Positions 40,755-49,243 of a stretch of DNA of 64,000 nucleotides are shown piece by piece. Made by a program: the position numbers and the translations under genes. The stretch lies in contig NZ_QOIL01000007.1 in the NCBI RefSeq assembly GCF_003323745.1, forward strand, positions 228,799 to 292,798, written 5' to 3'. Within the stretch, counting starts at the first letter, position 1. Each line of letters opens with the position of its first letter. The DNA is from Sphaerisporangium album (GTDB lineage: Bacteria > Actinomycetota > Actinomycetes > Streptosporangiales > Streptosporangiaceae). The notes under the pieces are model-generated. The model had not been told where the DNA came from. It searched no databases and saw nothing but the letters and a program-made list of their open reading frames with translations.

Positions 40755-42341
40755 ATGTCCCAGCCGGTCAGGATCGACCTGGAAGGGTTCGGCAAGGCGT
40801 ACGGCGGCGTGCCCGTGCTGCGCGATGTGTCGTTCACCGTGTACGGAGGACGGGTTCACGGGCTGCTCGGCGAGAACGGCGCCGGCAAGTCGACGTTGCT
40901 CAAGGCGGTGTGCGGAGCGGTGGCCCCCGACGCCGGGCGGGTCCTGCTGGACGGGAAGCCGATCTCGGTCGGCTCCCCGAGGGACGCCCTCCGGCACGGG
41001 TTCGCGCTGATCTCCCAGGAGCTCGCCCTGGTACCGGCCATGACCGTCCTGGACAACGTGTACCTGGGCCGGTGGCGCAACCGGCTCGGATGGACGACCG
41101 GCCGCGAGGACGGCAGGACCCTGGCCCGGCTGATGGAGCGCACCGGATTCGAGCTGGACCCCTCGGCCCTGGTGCGCGACCTGCCGCTCGCGGCGCAGCA
41201 GCAGGTGGAGATCCTCCGCGCGCTGGCGTCCGGAGCCTCGGTGATCGGCATGGACGAGCCCACGGCGCTGCTCACCCAGACCGAGACCGACCGGCTGATG
41301 GCCGTCGTCAGGCAGCTCGCGGCCGACGGCGCCACCGTGCTGCTGATCTCGCACTTCCTGGAGGAGGTGCTGTCGGTCTGCGACGACGTCACCGTGCTGC
41401 GCGACGGCCGCCATGTGATCACCGGACCGGCCGCCGCGCAGACGCCCGGCAGCCTGGTGCGGCACATGGTCGGCCGGCCGCTCGAACTGCTCTACCCCGA
41501 GCCGGCCCCGGTCCGGGACGAGGCCCCGGTGCTGCTGAGCGTCCGCGACCTGCGCCGCGGCGCGGCCGTGCGCGGCGTGTCGATGGAGATACGGGCCGGG
41601 GAGATCGTGGGCGTGGCGGGGCTGGTCGGCAGCGGCAGGTCGGAGACGCTGCGCGCGATCTTCGGCGCCGACCCGCGCGACGGTGGCGCCGTCGAGGTGA
41701 ACGGCACCGCGATGCCCGCCGGCTCGCCCGCGCGGGCCATGCGCGCCGGCCTCGCCATGGTGCCGGAGTCCCGCAAGGAGCAGGGGCTGGTGCTGGACCG
41801 CTCGGTCCGCGAGAACGTCGCGCTGGCCAGCCTGAGCTCCCGGCAGCTCGCCGGCTTCGTCCGGGGCGGGTCCGAGAGGCCGGCGGCCGGGTCCATGCTC
41901 CGCGACCTGGACGTTCGCGGCTCGGACCTCGGCGGCCCCGTCTGGACGCTGTCGGGCGGCAACCAGCAGAAGGTGCTCTTCGGCAAGTGGCTGATGGAGA
42001 AGCCCGCGGTGCTGCTGGTGGACGAGCCGACCCGCGGCGTGGACGTGGCGGCCAAGAGCCAGATCCACCGGCTCCTCGTCGACCTGGCCGCCGAGGGCAT
42101 GGCGGTCCTCATGGTGTCCTCGGAGGTCGAGGAGGTCATGGGGCTGGCACACCGGGTGCTGGTGATGCGGCACGGCCGGCTCGTCGCCGAGTTCGCCAGG
42201 GGCGAGGCGACCCGCGAGCAGGTGCTCGCGATGGCCTTCGCCGACGACCTCCCCGCCGGAGACGCCCCCGGGCCGTCCGGCTCAGCTGACCCGACGAACT
42301 ACACGGAATCCAGCCGTACCAGCACGGAGGAGCACGAATGA
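40755..42341 (+). CDS. ABC transporter ATPase with two nucleotide-binding domains (RbsA-like)
   Basis: 528 residues carrying two ATPase halves. The first has GENGAGKSTLLKAVCG, QELALVPAMT and GMDEPTALLTQTE, with LPLAAQQQVEILRAL as a degenerate signature. The second has the altered Walker A LVGSGRSETLRAI, typical for this family, with signature LSGGNQQKVLFG and Walker B VLLVDEPTRGVDV. It powers the single-permease importer encoded next. It starts 28 bp after the binding-protein stop and overlaps the permease start by 4 bp. Confidence 0.92.
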   Translation: MSQPVRIDLEGFGKAYGGVPVLRDVSFTVYGGRVHGLLGENGAGKSTLLKAVCGAVAPDAGRVLLDGKPISVGSPRDALRHGFALISQELALVPAMTVLDNVYLGRWRNRLGWTTGREDGRTLARLMERTGFELDPSALVRDLPLAAQQQVEILRALASGASVIGMDEPTALLTQTETDRLMAVVRQLAADGATVLLISHFLEEVLSVCDDVTVLRDGRHVITGPAAAQTPGSLVRHMVGRPLELLYPEPAPVRDEAPVLLSVRDLRRGAAVRGVSMEIRAGEIVGVAGLVGSGRSETLRAIFGADPRDGGAVEVNGTAMPAGSPARAMRAGLAMVPESRKEQGLVLDRSVRENVALASLSSRQLAGFVRGGSERPAAGSMLRDLDVRGSDLGGPVWTLSGGNQQKVLFGKWLMEKPAVLLVDEPTRGVDVAAKSQIHRLLVDLAAEGMAVLMVSSEVEEVMGLAHRVLVMRHGRLVAEFARGEATREQVLAMAFADDLPAGDAPGPSGSADPTNYTESSRTSTEEHE

Positions 42342-43336
42342 CCACCATGGCTGACACGGAGGCCCCGCCCGAGGCGGTGGCACGGGCCACGGCCAGCAGG
42401 TTCACCAGGCTGCACGACTTCGGCATCGTGCTGACCGTGGTGGTGATCGTGGTCGCGCTGTCGCTGACCACCCAGACCTTCATGACCACCGGCAACCTGG
42501 TCAACCTGCTCGACCAGGCGGCGGTGATCGGGCTGCTGGCCTGCGCCGCCACCCTCGTCATCATCTCGGGCGCCTTCGACCTGTCGATCACCGCCGTGCT
42601 CGCCGTCTCGGCGATCGTCGCCGTGGTGGTCACCACGCACGCCGGGGTGCCGGCCGGCATGGCCGCCGGAGTGCTGACCGGCGGTGTGCTCGGCGCGGTC
42701 AACGGCCTGGTCGTGATCACCGTCAAGGTCCACTCGTTCATCGCCACGCTGGCCCTCAGCATCATCTACCGGGGGCTTGCCGTGATCCTGACGGCCGGCG
42801 CCATCGTGTACCCCCGGGACGCCCAGCTCAGGTCCTTCCAGGCGCTCGGCTGGCCGACCGTCCTCGGCGGGATCACCGCGGCCTCTCTGCTGTTCCTGCT
42901 GGTCGCGGCGGTCTGCTGGGTGGTGCTCGCCCGCACCACCTTCGGCAGGCGCATCTACGCCGTGGGCGGCAACGAGGAGGCCGCGCGGCTGTCCGGCATC
43001 CGGGTCGGCGCGGTCCGGGTGGCGGTCTTCGCGATCAGCGGCGTGTGCGCGGCGCTGGCGGGGCTCATCCTCGCCTCACGTGGCGGATCGGCCCAGGCGA
43101 GCATGGCCACGGGCATGGAGCTGACCGCGATCGCGGCGGCGGTGGTGGGCGGTACGAGCGTGCTCGGCGGCGAGGGCGCGATCTGGCGCGGGCTGATCGG
43201 CGTGCTGCTGATCACCCTGATCGGCAACGGGTTCAACCTGCTGGGCTGGGATACCATATATCAGCAGGTCGTGCAGGGTGCGCTGATCCTCGGAGCGGTC
43301 AGTTTCGACCGGTTGCTGCGAGGCCGAAGGAGTTAG
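42338..43336 (+). CDS. ABC transporter permease (RbsC-like)
   Basis: 332 residues with eight to ten hydrophobic segments. Family motifs are LLACAATLVIISGAFDLSIT near residues 65-85 and the cytoplasmic loop FGRRIYAVGGNEEAARLSGI, followed by AAAVVGGTSVLGGEGAIWRG. Only one permease gene is present, so it presumably homodimerises as in ribose importers. It overlaps the ATPase stop by 4 bp and its stop abuts the next GTG start. Confidence 0.92.
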   Translation: MTTMADTEAPPEAVARATASRFTRLHDFGIVLTVVVIVVALSLTTQTFMTTGNLVNLLDQAAVIGLLACAATLVIISGAFDLSITAVLAVSAIVAVVVTTHAGVPAGMAAGVLTGGVLGAVNGLVVITVKVHSFIATLALSIIYRGLAVILTAGAIVYPRDAQLRSFQALGWPTVLGGITAASLLFLLVAAVCWVVLARTTFGRRIYAVGGNEEAARLSGIRVGAVRVAVFAISGVCAALAGLILASRGGSAQASMATGMELTAIAAAVVGGTSVLGGEGAIWRGLIGVLLITLIGNGFNLLGWDTIYQQVVQGALILGAVSFDRLLRGRRS

Positions 43337-44689
43337 GTGGCTGGCGCGCGGATCGGTGTCCGGCTGGGCGCCGGCCAAGCTCGGGCCGCCCTCGTCGGCG
43401 GCGGCGACATTCGCCATGCCAGGTGCCACTCCGGCGACGACCGCGTCCTCGCGCGCATGCTCCGCGGCCTGGCCCAGGGTACGCCGGTCCGGTCGGTGAC
43501 CTGGGACGTCTCCGCCGAGCTTGACCCGGCGAGCGCCGGCTCGCCGGTGGCGTCCGTGCGGGTCATGCCCCGGCCGCCGGCGCGCGGTCTCGGGAGCGGG
43601 CATCCTTCCCCCCTGCTCCCGGCGCTCGTCAGGCGCCAGGCCGACGTGGTCGGAGGACACGACCTGTTCGGGGTCGAACTCGCCACGCTGGACATCTACG
43701 AAGTGTTCCGCACCGCGGCGGCGGCACAGGCGGAGGGGATCGGCGCGCTGGCGCTGACGGCCACGGGGGCCGTCGGATGCCCCCACCACGAGCTCACCGC
43801 GGCCGAGCTGGTCCGTGAGGCGTTTCCCCGGCTCAGAGTCTCGCTCTCGCACCAGGTCGGCGGCCTCGGCCTGCTCGACCGCGAGGCGGCGACGGTGATC
43901 AACGCCGCGCTGCTGAGCCGCGCCGAGCAGGTCGTGGAGCGCTGCGTGCAGATCTCGGGCCGGCTCGGGGCCTCGACGTCGGCGTGGTTCGTGGCCGGGG
44001 ACGGCGGCCGGATCTCCGCCGAGCGGCTGCGGCTGCTCCCGGTGCTCGGACTGTCGGCCACCGGCGCCGCCGCCCTGACCGGCGCCGCGCGGCTGGCCGG
44101 GGTGGACGACGCGGTCGTGGGGCTGGCCGGGGCGGACGGCCTGTCCGTGGGCCACGTCCGCGATGGCCTTCCGAACGTGGCGACCGACCGGCCCGGTCCC
44201 GGTGGGGTGAGGATGGCGGTCCCCCAGGCGTCGCTGACGCCGATGCGCGGCTCGTACGCGGCCACGGCGTCGGCCTTCGCCCTGCTGGCCGAGCACGACC
44301 AGCACACCGCGGTCATCGCCGTCGCCGGCGCCGACCCGGACGGAGACGCCCGCGACCAGGCCGCGACCGACAGGGCGCGGACCGCCGCGGCCCGGCTGCC
44401 GTCCACATCCGTGCTGGTGGAGCCGCCGGCAGAGCTGGCCGCCATCGGCGCGGCGGGCACGGAGCCGAGCGCCTGGCTCGACACCGTCCTGTACGCCGAG
44501 ACCTCCGAGGTGCTGGCCCGCAAGCAGGCCGCGGCGGAGCAGCGGGCGCTCACCCTGGTGGCCGAGAGCGGCGCGCGGCTCGGCAGCGAGCGCGTCGTCA
44601 GCTCCCGCGCCCTGTCGCTGTCGTTCCTGCGCAGCGGCTCCTACCGGCTGGTGGTACGCGCGGGCGGCCGGGCTGAGGACGACGCGTGA
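43337..44689 (+). CDS. Degenerate HyuA-like (hydantoinase/oxoprolinase family) protein
   Basis: 450 residues from a GTG directly after the permease stop, with AAGGAG upstream. The N-terminal half follows the HyuA pattern (GIGALALTATGAVGCPHHEL, then LRVSLSHQVGGLGLLDREAA and TVINAALL), but the nucleotide-binding loops are altered: the DxGGTFTD position reads RIGVRLGAGQAR and the second DMGGTSxD position reads VVGLAGADGLS. It may be a regulatory or structural partner of the DUF917 protein, whose start it overlaps by 4 bp. A catalytic role as an ATPase seems unlikely. Confidence 0.7.
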   Translation: MAGARIGVRLGAGQARAALVGGGDIRHARCHSGDDRVLARMLRGLAQGTPVRSVTWDVSAELDPASAGSPVASVRVMPRPPARGLGSGHPSPLLPALVRRQADVVGGHDLFGVELATLDIYEVFRTAAAAQAEGIGALALTATGAVGCPHHELTAAELVREAFPRLRVSLSHQVGGLGLLDREAATVINAALLSRAEQVVERCVQISGRLGASTSAWFVAGDGGRISAERLRLLPVLGLSATGAAALTGAARLAGVDDAVVGLAGADGLSVGHVRDGLPNVATDRPGPGGVRMAVPQASLTPMRGSYAATASAFALLAEHDQHTAVIAVAGADPDGDARDQAATDRARTAAARLPSTSVLVEPPAELAAIGAAGTEPSAWLDTVLYAETSEVLARKQAAAEQRALTLVAESGARLGSERVVSSRALSLSFLRSGSYRLVVRAGGRAEDDA

Positions 44690-45885
44690 CCGGGCGCTCC
44701 ATCACCGTCGAGGACGTCCCGGCGCTGCTGGCGGGGGCGGAGTTCTTCTCCACCAGCGCCGCGGGCGAGGGCATCGAGTTCGCGGGCTTCTGGCTGGAGG
44801 ACATCCTCGCGCGGACCGGGCCGGTGGAGCTGGTCACGGCCGACGAGCTCGACCCGGACACGCCGTGCGCGGCGGTCGGCGCCATGGGCTCGACGGTCGC
44901 CATGGCCGAGCTGCCGCCCTCCGGGGAGGAGCCCCTGGCCCTGGCGCGCAGCCTGGGCGGCCGGTTCGGCGCCCCGCTGGGCGCGATCATGCCCCTCAAC
45001 GCGGCCAGCGTGAACGCGCTGCACCCGGTGGCCGCCGCCGCGGTGCTCGGCCTGCCGCTGATCGACTGCGACGGCATGGGCCGGGTGTTCCCGCTGATCC
45101 ACCAGACCACCTACGAGCTGGCCGGCCTCTCGCTCAGCCCCCTCGCGGTCGTCAGCGCCGGGAACGACTCGCTGCTGCTGGACACCGGTTCGGCCCGCGC
45201 CGAGCAGATCGCCAGATCGATCGCCCAGGCCGCCGGGGGGTGGCTGCTGTGCGGGATGTACCGCACACGGGTGGGACTGCTGCGCGAGGCCGCGATCCAC
45301 GGGTCGATGAGCCGCACGCTGGAGGTCGGCCGGCTGCTGCGCGAGCACGCCTCCGACGGCGCCACGGCACAGGCTCTCGCCGGCGACCCTCCCTGGCCGG
45401 AGGTCGCGTCCTGGCCTCCGCACGCGCGTCCCGGCGACGGCGAATCCTCCCGGCGCGGGACCGCGCCCCACGAGCACCTGCTCCGTGACCTCATGGCCGC
45501 CACCGGCGCGACCGTCCTGGGCGGCGGCCGGGTGGTGGAGCTCGGCCCCTCGACGCGGCAGGCGGGAACCGTCTATCCGGGCAACCCGACGAGCATGGTG
45601 GTCCACGACCACGACAGCGGGCGCCTGATCCGGCTGGAGGCGCACAACGAGCTGGTGCTCGCCCTCGCCGACGGCGCGCTCACCGCGGCCGTGCCCGACC
45701 TGCTCTGCCTGCTCGACCGGGGCACGCTGCGGATGACCGGGCCGGAACGACTCACCGTCGGCGACCAGGTGGACGCGCTGTGCGTGCCGGCCGCGCCCGT
45801 CTGGCACAGCGTCCACGGGCTCGGCCTCGGCGGGCCGGGAGCCTTCGGCTTCCCCCTGCGTCACCCACGCCAGGAGGGCCGATGA
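44686..45885 (+). CDS. DUF917-family protein
   Basis: 399 residues. The conserved DUF917 segment LGLPLIDCDGMGRVFPLIHQ followed by TTYELAG lies near residues 125-150, and the C-terminal part (PGNPTSMVVHDHDSGRLIRL) is also family-like. DUF917 proteins usually sit beside hydantoinase/oxoprolinase genes and PucR regulators, as here, and have been annotated as hydantoinase-like without firm biochemistry. It overlaps both neighbours by 4 bp, so it is in the transporter operon. Confidence 0.85.
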   Translation: MTGRSITVEDVPALLAGAEFFSTSAAGEGIEFAGFWLEDILARTGPVELVTADELDPDTPCAAVGAMGSTVAMAELPPSGEEPLALARSLGGRFGAPLGAIMPLNAASVNALHPVAAAAVLGLPLIDCDGMGRVFPLIHQTTYELAGLSLSPLAVVSAGNDSLLLDTGSARAEQIARSIAQAAGGWLLCGMYRTRVGLLREAAIHGSMSRTLEVGRLLREHASDGATAQALAGDPPWPEVASWPPHARPGDGESSRRGTAPHEHLLRDLMAATGATVLGGGRVVELGPSTRQAGTVYPGNPTSMVVHDHDSGRLIRLEAHNELVLALADGALTAAVPDLLCLLDRGTLRMTGPERLTVGDQVDALCVPAAPVWHSVHGLGLGGPGAFGFPLRHPRQEGR

Positions 45886-47402
45886 AGCGCGCCGGACGTC
45901 CCTCGGAGCAGCTGACCGTGGACGAGCTCGTCAGATACGGACCGCTCGGCCACGCCGAGATGCTGGTCGGCGAGAACCTCGCCCGGCCGGTGTCACGGGT
46001 GGCGCTCATCTCCGACCTCGACCAGGTCCGCCACTGCGGCCCCGGCACCGCGGTGGTGCTCTCCCGAGGGCTGGCGCTGGGGGCCTGGGCGGTCGAGTCG
46101 GCGCTGCGCCTGGCCTGGGAGCGCAGTGCCGCCTGCCTGGTCAGCCCCGCCGTCGTCGGGCTGGACCAGGCCACCGCCCAGCTTGCCCGGCGCATGCGGC
46201 TGCCGGTCTTCGTCGTGACCGGGGACACGGCCGCGTGCGCCCTGGACCTGGCCGCGGCCATCGCCAGCCCCGAGGCCGCCCGCGCCCGCCTCGCGGCGCG
46301 CTGCGCGGAGCTGTTCGCCGAGCGGAGCAACGCCCGCGGCATCGTCGGAGTGATCAACTCGGAGGTTCCCGGCGTGACGGCCGCGCTGGTGGCTCCGGAC
46401 GGTCACGTGCTCGCGGGCCAGGCCTCCGTCGACCGGGCCGAGCACCGGGTCCAGGTGGACGTACCGGGCCCGGACGGGCGTCGCTGGGCCGAGCTGGTCG
46501 CCGCCACGGCCGGCCCTTCCTCGCCCACCTGGGCCGAGACCGTGCTGCTCATCCTGCGGCTGGCCCGAGGACCGCTGGCGGCGTCCGTCGCCAGGGAACG
46601 CCTTGAGGCGGTGCACGGAGCCGAGCGCGGCCGTGCGGCCCTCCGCGCCCTCTTCGCCCCGCCCGATCCCGGTCCGGCGGCGCAGGCGGAGCCGGCCGGC
46701 CGTGACCGGGGAGACGAGGGACGGGCCGTACTGGAGGAGGCGCTCGGATGGCGCGTCGACGGGCGGCACGTCGCGGTCTTCCTGCGATCCGGCACCCCGC
46801 TGGACACCGCCGCCACCGGTCCCGGCGTGATCTCGGCCTGGCAGGAGGTCATCGACGACCTGCCGCTGGTGCCGTGGGAGACCGGCTGGGCCAGCTGGTG
46901 GACCGGCGAGGAGATCGAGGTGGAGCAGGTGGCGTCGGCGCTGCGGCGGCACCTGGCCCGGATGCGCTCGCCGATCCCGCTGAGCGCGGGCGTGGGCCGC
47001 GTCGCCGAGGGGCCAGAAGGGCTGCGGGAGTCGCTGTCGCAGGCGATGCTCGCGGCCGGGGTGACGGTACGGGACGGCCCCGGGACGGTGCGCTCGTTCG
47101 ACGAGCTCGGCTTCCGGGTGCTGCTCGCCTCGCTGTCACAGCCGGAGCTGGTCGGATCGGCCCGGATGGTGCTCGCCGACCTGCTCTCGGCGCCGGACGG
47201 GCCGGTGCTGGTCGCCACGCTGGCCGCGCTGCTGGACTGCGCCAACTCCACCAGCCAGGCCGCCGCCCGGCTCGGCGTGCATCGCAACACGGTGCTCGGC
47301 CGGTTGGAACGTATCAGGGCGCGCGGCGTCGACCCTGATCGGCCCGACCAGCGGCTCGCGCTCCACCTCGCCTGCTACGCGCTGCTGCCCGAGGTGAGCT
47401 GA
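45882..47402 (+). CDS. PucR-family transcriptional regulator
   Basis: 506 residues. An N-terminal PucR sensor domain starts LTVDELVRYGPLGHAEMLVG. The C-terminal helix-turn-helix (HTH_30) is LLDCANSTSQAAARLGVHRN, continuing TVLGRLERI, with the usual LALHLACYALL ending. PucR proteins commonly control purine, allantoin and other nitrogen-compound catabolism. AGGAGG precedes the ATG, which overlaps the DUF917 stop. It probably controls this operon and the second hyu pair; a dyad at 51310-51406 and one at 39213-39241 are candidate sites. Confidence 0.9.
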   Translation: MKRAGRPSEQLTVDELVRYGPLGHAEMLVGENLARPVSRVALISDLDQVRHCGPGTAVVLSRGLALGAWAVESALRLAWERSAACLVSPAVVGLDQATAQLARRMRLPVFVVTGDTAACALDLAAAIASPEAARARLAARCAELFAERSNARGIVGVINSEVPGVTAALVAPDGHVLAGQASVDRAEHRVQVDVPGPDGRRWAELVAATAGPSSPTWAETVLLILRLARGPLAASVARERLEAVHGAERGRAALRALFAPPDPGPAAQAEPAGRDRGDEGRAVLEEALGWRVDGRHVAVFLRSGTPLDTAATGPGVISAWQEVIDDLPLVPWETGWASWWTGEEIEVEQVASALRRHLARMRSPIPLSAGVGRVAEGPEGLRESLSQAMLAAGVTVRDGPGTVRSFDELGFRVLLASLSQPELVGSARMVLADLLSAPDGPVLVATLAALLDCANSTSQAAARLGVHRNTVLGRLERIRARGVDPDRPDQRLALHLACYALLPEVS

Positions 47403-47441
47403 ACCGTCCCGGCACGCCGTCGAGAACCGTCCGGCGCTCCG

Positions 47442-47495
47442 CCGATCCCGGTACGGCGGCGCGGGTCGCGCCCCACGCCGCCGTGCCGGGATCGG
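47442..47495. terminator. Strong bidirectional terminator hairpin
   Basis: A 20-bp stem (47442-47461 with 47476-47495, one G-T pair) and a 14-base loop lie between the convergent PucR and second hyuB genes. The stem is symmetrical enough to work on both strands. Confidence 0.85.
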
Positions 47496-47505
47496 ATGCC
47501 AGAGC

Positions 47506-49182
47506 TCAGACGGACACCGCGTAGAGCTCGGCCGCCCGCGCGGCGGAGACGTGGCCGTCGAGCACGTCCGTCCGGACCGCCTCGGCGTCGCGTTCCGCGG
47601 GGTCGCCGAAGCCGCCGCCACCACCGGTCATGCAGCGGATCACGTCACCGGCGGCCAGGCGCAGGCCGTTGCACTTGAGGATGCGCCGCTCGTCCGGACG
47701 GCCGGGGTTGATGACGATCTCCGGCGGCGCCGCGTCGTGCCCGCCGAACAGGCCCCACGCGGGGGTGGACGACCGCTCGAACCACAGGGAGACCGTGCAG
47801 TCGTGCAGCACCGTGTACTCGCGGACCACGCCGTTGCCCCCGCGGAAGCGGCCGGAGCCGCCGGAGTCCGGCCGGATCTCGTACCGGCTGATGCGGAACG
47901 GGTACCGGGTCTCGAACACCTCCACCGGGATGTCCTTCAGCGAGCCGTTCACGTTGTTGATCAGAGCGGTCTCGCCGTCCGAGCCGTCCCAGGCGCCCCA
48001 CCCGCCGAGGGTGGCCTCCAGGCTGACGTAGTCGCGCCTGGTCCGCGGGTCGGTGCCGGCCAGCAGCACGATCATCGAGTCGCCGTGGCTGGCCCCCGCC
48101 ACCTTGTCCGGCATCGCGGGGGCGAGCGCCTTGGCCACCATGTCGATGAGCAGCCCCAGGTGGGAGAAGTACCACTGGCAGGCGGCCGGGGCCACCGCGC
48201 CGAAGACCGAGCCCTCACGGACCTGGACCGTCATCGGGCGGAAGGACCCGCCGTTGCCGGGCACGTCCGGGCTGACGAGCAGCTTGTACCCGACCCGGCA
48301 GGCCGACACCGTCTGGGAGGTGCCGCAGTTGACCGGGCCCGTGGTCTGGTCGGCCGACTCGGTGACGTCGAAGTCGATGTCCGAGCCGCTGACCGTGATC
48401 CTGAGCTTGATCGGGACGGGGGTGCCGAGGTCGATGCCGTCGTTGTCCAGGCAGCCCTCCGCGGTGTAGACCCCGTCGGGGATCGCGGCGATGACCTCGC
48501 GCTCCAGCGCCTCGGTCTGGGCGAAGATCTCGTCGCGGGCGGCGCGCAGCGTGTCGAGGCCGAAGCGCCGGACGATCTCCTCCAGGCGGGCCTGGCCCAT
48601 CTTGATGGTGGCGATCATCGCGTGCATGTCGCCGCTGGTCTGGTAGGGGAAGCGCACGTTCGTGGCGATCGTGCTCATCACCCCGGGCACGTCGCGGCCG
48701 CCCTCGACCAGCTTCTGCGCGCCGAGCCGCAGGCCCTCCTGGTAGATGTTCACCGAGTCCATCGACCCGCCCGGGTCCTTGGAGCCCACGTCGATCCAGT
48801 GCGCCCGGGTGGCGGTGAAGCCGACCAGCTCCTCGTCCACGAAGACCGGGCCGAAGATGGTGACGTCGTTGAGGTGGGTGCCGCCGAGATAGCTGTCGTT
48901 GAGGATCCACACGTCGCCCGGCTGCCACACCTCGCGGCCGAACTGCTCCTCGGTGGCCTTGGTGCAGGTCTCCAGGTTGCCCAGGAAGATCGGCAGGCCG
49001 GCGGACTGGCCCAGCACCTGGTGCCGGTCGTCCAGCAGCGCGACGACGCAGTCGCCGCACTCGTAGATGATCGGGGTGTAGGCCGACCGGATGAGGGTGG
49101 CGTTCATGTCGTCGGCGGCCGCGGCGAGCGCATTGCGGATGATCTCTACCACGACCGGGTCGACGGTCCTGTTGTCGGTCAC
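47506..49182 (-). CDS. hyuB: Hydantoinase B/oxoprolinase family subunit (second pair)
   Basis: 558 residues. HyuB blocks are VDPVVVEIIRNALAAAADDM, GDVWILNDSYLGGTHLNDV, FDVTESADQTTGPVNCG and CMTGGGGGFGDPAERD at the C-terminus. LNDSYLGGTHLNDV is closer to the classical family consensus than the equivalent segment of the first hyuB (LNYPYWSSAHTLD), so the two pairs probably act on different compounds. It lies 61 bp downstream of its hyuA partner on the same strand. Confidence 0.92.
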   Translation of the reverse strand: MTDNRTVDPVVVEIIRNALAAAADDMNATLIRSAYTPIIYECGDCVVALLDDRHQVLGQSAGLPIFLGNLETCTKATEEQFGREVWQPGDVWILNDSYLGGTHLNDVTIFGPVFVDEELVGFTATRAHWIDVGSKDPGGSMDSVNIYQEGLRLGAQKLVEGGRDVPGVMSTIATNVRFPYQTSGDMHAMIATIKMGQARLEEIVRRFGLDTLRAARDEIFAQTEALEREVIAAIPDGVYTAEGCLDNDGIDLGTPVPIKLRITVSGSDIDFDVTESADQTTGPVNCGTSQTVSACRVGYKLLVSPDVPGNGGSFRPMTVQVREGSVFGAVAPAACQWYFSHLGLLIDMVAKALAPAMPDKVAGASHGDSMIVLLAGTDPRTRRDYVSLEATLGGWGAWDGSDGETALINNVNGSLKDIPVEVFETRYPFRISRYEIRPDSGGSGRFRGGNGVVREYTVLHDCTVSLWFERSSTPAWGLFGGHDAAPPEIVINPGRPDERRILKCNGLRLAAGDVIRCMTGGGGGFGDPAERDAEAVRTDVLDGHVSAARAAELYAVSV

Positions 49183-49243
49183 GATTCCTCCTGTCTCACA
49201 GCGTTTCCTACGGCGCTTCTCACGGCGGTCGTCACGGCGGTCG

